A DNA stretch of 64,000 bases from Plectrocnemia conspersa (lineage: Eukaryota; Arthropoda; Insecta; Trichoptera; Polycentropodidae). The stretch lies in contig VTFK01000029.1 in assembly GCA_009617715.1 (NCBI GenBank), forward strand, positions 744,001-808,000, read 5' to 3'. Shown here piece after piece: positions 49,336-60,900 of the stretch (position 1 is its first letter; each line of letters starts with the position of its first letter). The notes beneath the pieces were generated by a model. That model made no database searches, was not told the DNA's origin, and saw nothing but the letters and a program-made list of their open reading frames with translations. The position numbers and the translations under genes are program-made.

Positions 49336-51715
49336 ACTACTATTTGCCTCTCAGCCATACACCGTGGGGGTGCTACTCTGCTCTTCTAAAGATTTATTTA
49401 CCATTTTATTTTTATTTTATAATAATGCTCTTTTCTTGTAATAAATACAAATATTTTATTTCTTTTGTAAAAAACAACTTTTGTAGGAACACAGTTAATA
49501 ATGACTGTAAAAATTATATTTATTTAAAAGATCTTTGAAATTCTGCCCAAAATTATAAAAAATCAGATACATAAGTAGTAAAATTTAAGAATGAAGTTAG
49601 TGATATTGTAGGTTAATCAAATTTATTCATTTAACAATCCAGGACCAACGCCGATCCCCTATATATAAAAGTGGGATGGGTTTGGCATGCAACGAAGAAA
49701 GAGATAAAGCATGCTAGTTCATGTAACGGTACTTAGTCCAGACGACATGGGAATCTTATGAAGCTATCCGTTCTTGTTTTCCGGTGCTTTTCTTTTGGGA
49801 GCAGTGTGTTACGTTTCGTTATCAACTTGCAGAAGTGTTTATATAATTAAGTACTTCTGTAAACTGCTCAAAAGGCATCGTAGACAACCCTTCGGTGCTC
49901 GAGCAGCTCCAAATATGGGCTTCGGAAGGTGGTTAAACAATAGTTCTCGGTCGCGTCCACTGTTCTTGACTGTAAAGTCTAAAACTGGAGCACTTGCCGA
50001 CTCTTTTCTGGCAAAGCCCGTTCGTCTGTTGAGATATTGACATTTTATTGTGCATATATGGAATTTTGGTTAAATTCGTGTGGGACAATACACACCTGTT
50101 GAGGTGATTCTTATCTTGTTTTTGTGTGTGTTTGTGTGTGCGTATATGTATTTGTATGTATGTATACGTAGATATGTATATATTTGTATGTATTTTAAAA
50201 TTGAAATATATTTTATACTTTTAGCAATCGTGACGCATTAAGTTAACTTGTCAGGTCCTGATGGTCATAATTTTAATAAATTTTGTAAATTTTGCTTAAA
50301 GCGTTTTTGACCGTTTTTGCACCTGTCGATTCAACTCCTATAGGTTGAATAAAAATATGGTTTAATTGATGAACCCGACACTTCTTTTTATTACAAAAGT
50401 AATAGATGTAGTATTATTATTGTGCTGCTACTTACAATAGCGAAGCCAAATTAATCGGATATCTCTCCATTTTATATTTTTTTTATTTGCGAAAGATATG
50501 CACCTTACTTTCTGCAAGACTTTAATTTTGAAACTCATTATTTTTTTAAGTAGAATTTCAATAAAAATACGATATAATAAAATTACGTAGATGTAAATTG
50601 TAGTCATTATATTTAATCGAAACAATGTACGTAATTAATTTTTACTAATCAATTAAAATAATTATTGAATATAAATTATATAATAGTAAATAATAAGTGA
50701 TTTAAATAATTCCGAAATAATTTTAATTTGCTATAACTTATCTTAAAGGAGTTTATAAGTTTGTATAAAAATATAATATACGAATAGTAAGTAACATTAA
50801 TATTTACTTTAAAATTTTAGCTATAAATCAGATTTAAGCTCATACATACTTATATTTTTGTTATACTTAACAGTGAGATCTTCAGCCAAATTTTATAAAT
50901 CGGCAACATTCAAAGACGTTACATAATATTATTTTAATCATTTTTTAGGGATAGCTATACATTGCAAAAATATATTTCATCTACAAATAGTATAGATAAT
51001 TTTTTAACTAAATTAAAAAACACAGATTCCATATTTGTTATTAATTTTTAACGTTTACAGTCCTTTCTTTACTACTACTAATAATAAAATATAGCTTTTA
51101 TTGTATTGACTTTTGAAGAACCTAACATAACAACTTTGCAAATCAATGTTTTTAAAATTCGACCCCTACTAAAAATAAAATTAAATGTATTTACAGTTAC
51201 ACTTACCGATTCTCTTTGCACCTAGCTCTCTGTTTGTGTACCTGTTGCATTATCTAGTAATTATTCTGATAACAGCATAATATTTTAATTAGCTATTTTT
51301 TCATATTAAATTTTTTATGTTTTGAGACAGCTTTTTCGTTATTAGTGCTCACTAGTATCAACTAACATCCCTGGTTCATTATTAAAAAAAAACAATGTAT
51401 CTAATCCAAAAATGTAATATTTGTTTTAAAATATTGTATTTTATGAATAACGTCAATTAATATATTTTTATCAAATGTGTATATTTAGTATTTTGTCCTG
51501 CTTTTTACATGTATCTACAATTTTTTTTTCATAAAATATTTGCATGCGCGTGTCAATCGAATGAATGCGTCCCACGATGACCGTTTCTCTTGGTTGGCCC
51601 TAATTATCGCGGCGAAGCTAACGAAACAATAGCCTGGGAACATAAATCCACCAGTGACCACACATATAAGGCTAAAATGGCGGTGTGAGTTTAACATTTG
51701 TACCTTGACTATCGG
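49336..51715. other. Intergenic spacer upstream of the RD-rich gene
   Basis: Contains a GC-balanced patch (about 49640-50040) with a TATATATAAAAG motif at about 49661 and an 88-codon frame (49774-50040) of no recognised family. It also has a TG-rich simple repeat (50125-50195). The rest is AT-rich. The 51515-51700 part directly upstream of the promoter candidate is less AT-rich. Confidence 0.4.
50125..50195. repeat. TG/TATG-rich microsatellite
   Basis: Imperfect TGTGTGTG, TATGTATG and TATATG tract. Confidence 0.7.
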
Positions 51716-51888
51716 TCAGTGTGTTGCACATCCGGTTTATGTACATATACAAATTACATACCATAAGTTGTCAGTGCGGTTATTTAACTCAGTGTAGTGA
51801 AAATGACTAAATAGTAAAAATAAACAATGAAATATTAATCACAGTTAATTGAAAGTTTTCAAGTGCTTCTGTTTACATTTTCATCAAA
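51716..51888 (+). promoter_or_regulatory. Candidate promoter and 5' UTR of the RD-rich secreted protein gene
   Basis: Three copies of the arthropod initiator-like TCAGTG occur at 51716, 51771 and 51789, just upstream of the proposed first coding exon. A weak TATA-like ATATAAG lies at about 51664. Two minimal upstream ORFs are visible, ATG ACT AAA TAG (51803-51814) and ATG AAA TAT TAA (51827-51838). They could lower translation if transcription starts at or before 51789. The start site is inferred from motifs only. Confidence 0.4.
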
Positions 51889-51909
51889 ATGAATAGATAT
51901 CACAATAAG
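51889..51909 (+). CDS. Proposed 21-nt first coding exon of the RD-rich protein
   Basis: The exon is ATG AAT AGA TAT CAC AAT AAG, with the insect-like start context TCAAAATG and the donor AAG|GTTTGT. It ends in phase 0, which matches the acceptor at 60826/60827. It supplies the start codon and basic N-region of a signal peptide whose hydrophobic core is in the next exon. An alternative is an undetected start exon elsewhere in the 8.9-kb intron. Confidence 0.5.
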
Positions 51910-54900
51910 GTTTGTACCATAAATTCAATAGCTCATTATCTTATAAACATACTTTGTACAATATAATTTTGCTTGATATTATAATTAGCTTGATCTTGAT
52001 ATTATTCACAACCTACATAGTAAATTGTATTTTTTTATACATTTATGATGATACACCGTCAAATTTTAATTCATTTTAAACTGAGTTTTATGATCTAGAT
52101 ATTATGAATCTCAATAATTGTAAAATATTGGATATTGACTTTTAGGAATAGATATGTAATTTTTGGAATCTTGTGCTTAGTTTTGTATATGTATTTTTCT
52201 TATTTTGTGGGTTGCATTATTTTGTTATTATTTTATTTTAATATAACGATTTTACCAATACGATTCAATAAAAATACAATTTAATAATTACATGATTAAA
52301 AATATATATTTTATATTTAAATGTATAGTGTTTATAATAGCTTATTTATATGACTGGTTCTGAGACTGTGAGTTAATTTTGTCATTTAATCGATGGTAGC
52401 AAAACGAATAGAAACAAAAGCAATACCAGCAGGATAGACGAGTTGTATAATTCTCTGACTATTGACCTAAAAGACCTGTGTTTGATTTAAATTTTTATCG
52501 TGTCAGAGAGATCAGAATTAATGATTATTATATAATAATTATTTCCGATCAATTATAGTTCACCAAGATTTTTTAAATATATATTTATATAAAAATAATA
52601 CTAATATATATGTAAAAATAATAGTTCCTATGCCTATTCCAATAACTATTTTTATGCATCCAATACAGTTAATGTGTTAATTTAATAGGATGGATTATTT
52701 GTATTAAGTTATTAGCTAAAATTTTCAATATTGTGTATCATTTAAAATCGTAGATAATAGTTCAATGTTAAAAAATGTATATGTTAAAAAAATCTTAATC
52801 ATTTAAATTAAATTGTAAAAAAATAAGTATATATTTTAATTGATATCTAGCATGCCAGTTTTGTTAAATTTGAGTACATAAAATGTGTATAAGTGATTTC
52901 GGGTAAAATAATATGCAATTATAATATTTGACCCTTGACCTTAATTACAATATACATATACATACATAAATGAGGGTTCTTGGTGGTCATTTGTTGTTGA
53001 AACTAATAGGGTTTTGGCATTAATAATACCTTAATGCGCACTTTCAGTTAAAATAACTACGCCCATAGATTGATGCGTCATCTAATTTGCATTTAAGTTA
53101 AAAATAACCATTAGAACGGCGTAGTTTAAACCCGTAAATAGGCTACGTGAAGTGGAAGAAAAGCAAAGTTGCAGAGTTGTAAACTAACGATTCACATACG
53201 TTTTCCAATATAGTAAATTTTCCTGTTCGCCCCTTCGGTAATTTATGGTCACGCTAATTTGAAACGTTAACTCTCATCCCTCTGTTATTGCAACATCGGG
53301 AGTGAATAATTAATTGCATTCACGTTAACTGTAGATGTTTAATATATTGTGTAATAAGTTAAAAACAACATAGACTATTATTAGTTCAGAAGGCTGTGAG
53401 AAAAAAATAGATATATATTATTCATAGGTCATTTCAACAAAGATTATTTTGAATATTGGTTATTTACTAACGCTGTAGTATTATATTACAAAATATGTCC
53501 TTGTACTGTGAAACTTTGTTTTTTTTTGTAATTTACAATATTTGAGGGTCATGTTTTATAATGACATTTTTTTTAATAATGTCGTTATAATAGACAATTT
53601 GTATTGTTTTTTTTTTTTGACATTGCTAAATAAAGTCATATAGTGTATTGCACTCAAAATACTGGTAATACATTAAGAAGTTCGCTTTTAAAATTATAAA
53701 ATACAAAATACATATTTTTAAATATATTTTATTGAAAAAATATCGTTGTTATATCAACGGCTCTGATGCTGGCACTCTTCCAAATTAACAACTCAAATTT
53801 TATAAAACGCATCTACACATATCGCAATGAGTCATTTAAATGTTGGCACGCATTTTTGCTGTTTTTTTTTATAAAGCACAAATTTATATCATAATTAGTA
53901 ACGTATTGTCTGACCAGCCTCATTTTTCAAAAAAAAAATTAAAAACCAAACAACGTTTACTACTATAAATAAAACAAATAGTAACTATTAATTAAAAAAA
54001 AGTTTATGCTCTACTCGAAAATATTGCCGTATTTTTTTATTATTAATCAATTATTGGCGTATTAAAAAAAAATAACACAGATTTCTTAGACTTAACACAT
54101 AAAGGGTGTCCTAAAATTAACGAGACAAAGAAATGTCGAGACAAAGAAATTGATGGAGCGTTACACTTGTAACGCTCCATTTTTATTAACCCTGACAATT
54201 TTTTTTTTCAGGGTTGCCAAAATTTACTGCACAAATGACGGCAAATTTAAATCTTGCGTTAATTTCACGAGTACTTTGAAGTTGCAAAGGCATGTTTTAA
54301 AGATAACAATACTCTCGATGATACATTGAAACAAAAAACAGATTTGAGTCATTCTAATTCGACTTCACAACACACGTTTTTAATCACTTCGCATTCGCGT
54401 CACGATCCATGGAGCACCTAGTCGAAGTTGTACGTACATATTTTTGTATGTATTTCCGTAAAGCATAGCCGTGGCGTGATGTTGTATAATCAAACTAGAC
54501 GCAGCATCCGGGAGTCTTTTCATCAGGGTCCAATCCGCATTTCCGAAATTGGCATAAACGCTGGCACGAGGGGCAATAAACGGGACTGTCTGGATATTTC
54601 TCGAATCACTGATCCAATTCGACGCACACGCGTCGTTTTAGGAATCTTACAATAAAAAAAATATTTTTGCTTTTAAAGTAATAATACAAATTTAATGACG
54701 AGATGAAATATGAATTGTTCATATTTACAAATTTAATGACATGTCTGTATTAGAAACTATCTTCTGAAGTCGTAGTTCAGTTTTTAGTGCTGTACATTGT
54801 CATGCATTTTTAAATGAAAATTTATGCAATGCTGTTAAACTTTAATCATAAACCTAGACAGACTTTTTAAATCTAACTCTTACTCTATATTTTATGTTCT

Positions 54901-57900
54901 TAAGACAATCGCTACAAAGAAAAAAATAATAAACAGTAAATTTAGTGCTAATTTTTTACATTTAATTAAAACCATTACAGCCTCTAAAGCAATATGAGCT
55001 TTGGAATTTTGAGCTTTTATTGAAGTTCAATGTTGTTTTTATCGTATTATATAAGACTATGTATTTTTATAGTGATGAATAATATATATTATTTTTATAG
55101 CTATAAGAAATAAAATATATATATTGCTATCGGTAGACCGCCATTAGTAATTTCATTAGCATTCACCCACGGAGCCTAAAAGTTTAACTACATCTGATTT
55201 GCATGTAAAATTACACGTTGATTTCAGCTCTGTCATCCGTTTTTACTTGTAGGGTCTCATAGCTATAATTACGTCATTATATTTGATTTTATTATATGTT
55301 ACGCTATAAAGCGTCTTATAGTTAAACATTAAAATAAATACCTGTGTATTTTAAAGCTCGATAACTCATTATGAAATTGCCGTTGCTACCTAAAAATAGT
55401 TTCGCTAACTTTTGCTTTATAGTAAGAATTATTAAGATGAGTTGAGAGAGATGAGAAAAATTATTGAATTTTTACTTTAAAATAAAAGTAGTTTTTTTTT
55501 TTCTACATTAGCGTTAAGAAAGAGCAAAGAAAAATAAGTTGATAAAGTATTTATTTTTTTAAATAATGCATTTCTTTTCTCTTTATTTATTTGACCCAAA
55601 GGAAAATATCCCTGGAACGAAATCTGGCAGGTACATTTGATGTTTAGATACTCAATATATCTTGTATTTGGCAGAAGAGTACGGACCTTTTAATGTTTGA
55701 TACAGAAAATGCTTTCGACACGGTATGTTTGCTTCACAGACTATACAAATATAAGACCCCTGACTATTTGCTGCGATTAATACACTCATACCTTTAAAGT
55801 AAAAGATATGTTGTTTCTAACTAACTAAAAAATCTAACTGTAGTTTGCTCGGTCCGTTTCTCTTTATCTTGTACACATACGACATCCCAAAATAAAAATT
55901 ACGCACTTATCGAATAAATTACAAAATTCTTTTGAAAAGTTAAATAAATATTTAGAAAAATGTAAAATAAATATCTTGACAATATATTTACGTAAATAGG
56001 TCAATAAATTAGAATGAAAATCTCTGTTTAATAAATACATTGCGGCCCTTAGATCGATATTTTTTAAAAAAAAAAAAAGTAAGTTTACCATAAAAAATAA
56101 TTTTAACATATTCTTTTCCGGTGTTGATTATTACGAATAATACATGTTTTTCTTAATAGCTATAAAAATAATATATTAAAAAAAATCACGTTGTCATTTT
56201 CTTTCAACAAATACTAAAAAATATTTCACGTAGCCACATTAACATCTTACCTCATATATCGGAGACTGTGATAAAAACAACTTTGAATTTTAATAAAAGC
56301 TCAAAATGCTTTAAGGGTTGAATAAGTCATATCAATAGTTTTAGATCTTAAATTAAATGTAATTTAATTAGCACTTAATTTATTGTTTTTTTTCTTTGAC
56401 TAAAATTTTTACTTCTAAGCTGTGACCACAAACGTTTTATTTTATATTTTTATTTTTTTCAATTGTAGCTAATAATATAATTGAAAGCATTTTAACGCAA
56501 TTGACGCGTCTGCTGTGTTGCAAGCCTGATTCGTATTTTTTTTTTAAAGTTTTGTCTTTGGCTCATTCTCTTAACATACTAGGTATATTTAATAGTATGT
56601 TTCAAGTAATTTATAGCATAAATTTATTTTAAAAGTAAAGAGGTTTAAAAAGTATATTGCAATATGTAGAAAAATATTATTAGCGTAATTTTTGTTACTA
56701 AAGTGACATATACAAGTTATATTTTGATAGAATATGTAATTATTTTATAGATCTTTTGGTAATTTGCAATTATCTGCATTATTTTCTGCAATCAAATCTG
56801 AATATGAGCTTAATAAAATTGATTAAACCAACAAAAATATACATCCTACTAAAAGCCAAAGAGAAATAATTTATGTCCTCTACAAGGGCTGTTTAATGAA
56901 AGTACTGTGAATTTTTTCACACAGTCAATCAATGTCTTTCTGCACTCACTGCAAGAACAACCGGGTCGTATGCGCATCGAATGTTAAAATATAATTATTT
57001 CCCCTCAATTCACTTAAAACGACGTGTGTGCGACGCGACGGTTGCATTGATATTCTGCGGGGCGCCTCTCAGTGAATCGATGTCGACATCTCAGTTCGGA
57101 AATTCCGACGCTTAGTCGAGATGGAATTCGCGGAAAGGGAATTCTACCCACTTCTTCAAACTTTGCCGCCTATGGAGAAACGTAAAGCCTTAATGGTTGG
57201 GAACCGATCGGAAATTGCTGGTTCGCAGATGCGCATCGTGCCGACGTGTGCAATACATAAGGTGGTGTTGTATGGTATACTAACTAACCAAGGGCGTAGA
57301 TGGGCAGCCGCTTTTTAAAAGTTCTATTTTTTGTAGTGCCATTACCATTATGTACGGGGAATAATCGTAAAATATATATATATAGAAAAAATGCTTGGAG
57401 CATTTTATTTTTTATTACCTTTGGAATACATATTTATTTTTCAACATAGACACCATCGACATCAATGCTGCTTATTGATTTTATCGTCATATAAATCTGG
57501 CACCTGCTCTCTTTGTCAGTATCTAACAGTTCGGTTTTCGATACTTTTATTTAATGATCATTAAACGTCTTTGACGCTTCTACTGACATTCACACTTTAA
57601 CATACAATTCTAAGCTCAAAGCATCAGAACTTTAGGAGCTTTTCAACTTATGTAAATTCATTAAGTACGTATGAAATTCAACCAAAAAAAGTATGACCAA
57701 ATTTCAGACCATCGATGATTGCAGAAGCTACCGCTTCTCTCTTCGCTTCTTCTGGTTCAGTTTGACGTCCTGTATTCAGTTTTAAATCCGCTTAGGACAT
57801 GCCTGGAGTACCAATAAAAAAAGACGTACATAGATAATAAATTAATAAAACTACCTTTATAGCCCAACTATTTATTATTAAAATGCGTCTTAACGCGAGA

Positions 57901-60900
57901 TAGATATTAATAATAATTATTTTTTAAGATACGATATATAATAAGTTAGGTATATTATGTCTTAATATAATATATTTTAATGATAATAAAAAATAACTGT
58001 CAGATACAGTCTTAAAAAAACACTCTCAGGTGCCATTGTGTCTCGAAATCATATTACCCATAAGCTCGTTAAAATTTGAATACAAAAATGGATTTTTCTC
58101 GTCATGGGAAAATATTAAAAAACCTTCGAGTATTAACGACGTGTAATAATAATAATAATAGCAAATATTTGCTCTTTGAATATTTAAAGTTTAGCTCTAA
58201 TAAAATTGCAGTTTAATTTCATACAAATTAATACAATGTATATCATATATTTATAATTCATAAATATCTACGTATAATTTGATTTTTAATTTTTTTTTAA
58301 ACATCACTAGTGAGAATATAAACGATTTTTTACTCGATTAGAAACATTGCAGCATCCGCGAGAATTGGTAGTTTGATCATTTCCACCATGCACTATGTTG
58401 CTATGCTTGCAGTTAGTGTTTAAAATGACTGTGTCAAATCATAATTCCGCTGATTCCTTTTTTCTAAAGACTTCCATAATTTATCACTTACTTGTTTTGA
58501 GCTGTTTAAATATGGCAAAATCATGTCGTGAATTTTAATCAGGAATAATTGCCGTTACTAATGAAGAAAGGAGTGAAAGGTCGCTCATTTTACTTATGAA
58601 ATTGTTTTGATAGATCGGTTACAAAAATATTAGATTTGTAGATGTAGTTGTAGTTGTGAGACTTTTATTACGTCAGAATCAATAAACGTATAGAACAACA
58701 CAATATAACTTGTTAAGAGTCAATCCTAAAATAATATACGTAAGAAATAAATATATTTTGGTCTTTGACTCTTTCCTATCCAAATACCCCTCGTATGCTC
58801 AATCGATGAAATTATCCTCAGTCGTCTGGAGAAAAAAAAACTTTTCTCCTATTCCAGAGCAAATGAAGGTTTGTGTAATTAGCAAACACATAATGCTCTC
58901 ATCGGAACCTAGTTCAGAGCAAAAGAGGCTTTAGTCGTATTGTTCCAAACGAACATTGCCCGGTTCGATCCACTCTAGCAATGCTGTGCCGCGATTAATT
59001 ATACCCGTTGATGTCGTGGGTATAATTAATTGTTGTCAACTGTGTTTGTATAAGCTTAAGACTAAATTTCAAATTTGGAGGACATTTTTGATATATATGC
59101 AAATGAAAATGAGTTTAATTTGTATATTTGTTTTCTGAATATATATATACGAGCATGATCTAATACTCTAACGTTCATACTTTTTAGTCCTTATTTATCT
59201 AAAAAAAATGTAATATATTAATTAGGAAGTATTTTAAATTAAATTAAAAAGATACTGTATCAGATTTCATACATAAAATATTAAAATTGTAAGCCAGAGG
59301 TATTCTAATTGTCACATCTGATTTAATTCATGAATATTTTTTTATATATAATGCATCAATGATGATTTTAGTTTAAGATATAGATATAAATATGGGAACA
59401 CCAACATATCTATACCTTTTTTACAATAAACGTAATATACGCTGCATTATATTTCAATATTTACCTAAAGTAAATTTTACTAATTAATATTCAACTAACA
59501 ATATATACCTCGAACTAAAAAAGCATAATTTATAAAAATCAATTGTATAAGATTTCAAAACTTAAATATTTTGCAAAACATTGTACTTACTATAGTATTA
59601 TATGTTATATAGAGCTAGTAAAATACAGATGTAATTAAGTTGAATTTTAGGATTATGTATTTAACAAATATATTTGGCAACTACAAATTGCTGTTCTGTC
59701 GAATTTTTTACGATTATGATACGTATATATGAATATGTGAACAACAACTAATGATATTTTAAACGCTGATATCTCGTGAAGAATTATTTATACATAAAAT
59801 ATAAAAATACACAAATTGACAGTTAAATTAAAGCTAATAAGGTTTTGTAAAATATTTTTTTCAATAGAGCAACATTCGTTTTTAAATGGAATACTCATTA
59901 CAAAGTCATGAGGTATTTACGAGTTAAAAGTACGTATATTCTAATTGCAATTCCACTCCATAGCTTTTATTTAAAATTACCAGAATATCACCTGAAATGA
60001 TCACACTGCATATACATATATTATTTTAATTTTTTTATTGTTTGCACATTTATTTTATTTATTGCTTTTGAAGATTTGATTAAGATATTCCTATTTTTTT
60101 GGATTATTTACAAATAATTATTAGAAAAGTAACATACATATAGAGTAAAAATATGTCATAATTTAAATTTGCTGGGGAGAAAATGACGCAATATGCTCTG
60201 CTCGTATTGCAAGACATCGCTCGTATATCAAATTAAAATTGCTTTTAAAATTGTTCTTAATTGAAAAACAGTCTCAAAACAAGTTACTTGTAATTCGTGA
60301 ATTAACTATAGTTATTTATTTTTGTTTAATCACAAATTATAAAAAAATACCAACATATGCTTATATTTTTCCTTCACTGTATAAATATGCATACTTAAAA
60401 CAGGGCTATTTTTTAAAATAGAATTTAATAGGCAATACATAATTAATGTAAGGTAAAGTATAATACGGTAATATATTTAATATATCATTGAATTATTTTT
60501 TTATATACGTATGTATATCAAAATGTATTATAAAATGTTCGTAAATTATATTTGTTAATCCAAGGATCTGGCATTTTTCATTTAAGTTAATTTTATTAAT
60601 TTAAATGTAATTAATAACATATTATAAAATATTGTGTAGATTTATTATATTAAAATTATCATCTAAATATTAAGCGAATAACTACATTTTAAAAGTTGAG
60701 CAATTAATATAGTCATCAGAATAACGAAATGTGTTTTTAGAATGTGATTATAAATTGCTTAATTTCGTATTATTAATACCCATAATTTTTATGTTGTCTG
60801 AAAATCATATTTTTATTATTTTTCAGAACTTTTCATACACGTCGTGGCGAGCGTATTTGACCTTACTCCTGGTTCTGACAGATGTCGTTAGCGGCGACAC

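Larger units (their letters stand above)
51910..60826 (+). other. Proposed 8.9-kb intron of the RD-rich gene
   Basis: Carries a SINE (52427-52577), a hairpin with an adjacent tandem duplication (54121-54180), a LINE fragment (55600-56030) and a CpG-bearing island with a 65-codon frame (56930-57320). It also carries a minus-strand mobile-element relic (57440-57810) and an inverted repeat (58994-59030). The remainder is AT-rich. Confidence 0.5.

Noticed and set aside
54153..54190. Intrinsic transcription terminator (hairpin plus T-run)
   Set aside because: The window is eukaryotic, and such structures are not Pol II terminators. More likely mobile-element related.
58950..59035. tRNA gene from CGGTTCGATCC
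   Set aside because: A B-box-like motif is present but no acceptor, D or anticodon stems can be paired around it.
60731..60826. ATG at 60731 as the start of the RD-rich protein
   Set aside because: The added residues come from very AT-rich sequence ahead of a good polypyrimidine-AG acceptor, and would bury the signal peptide behind an unrelated hydrophobic segment.
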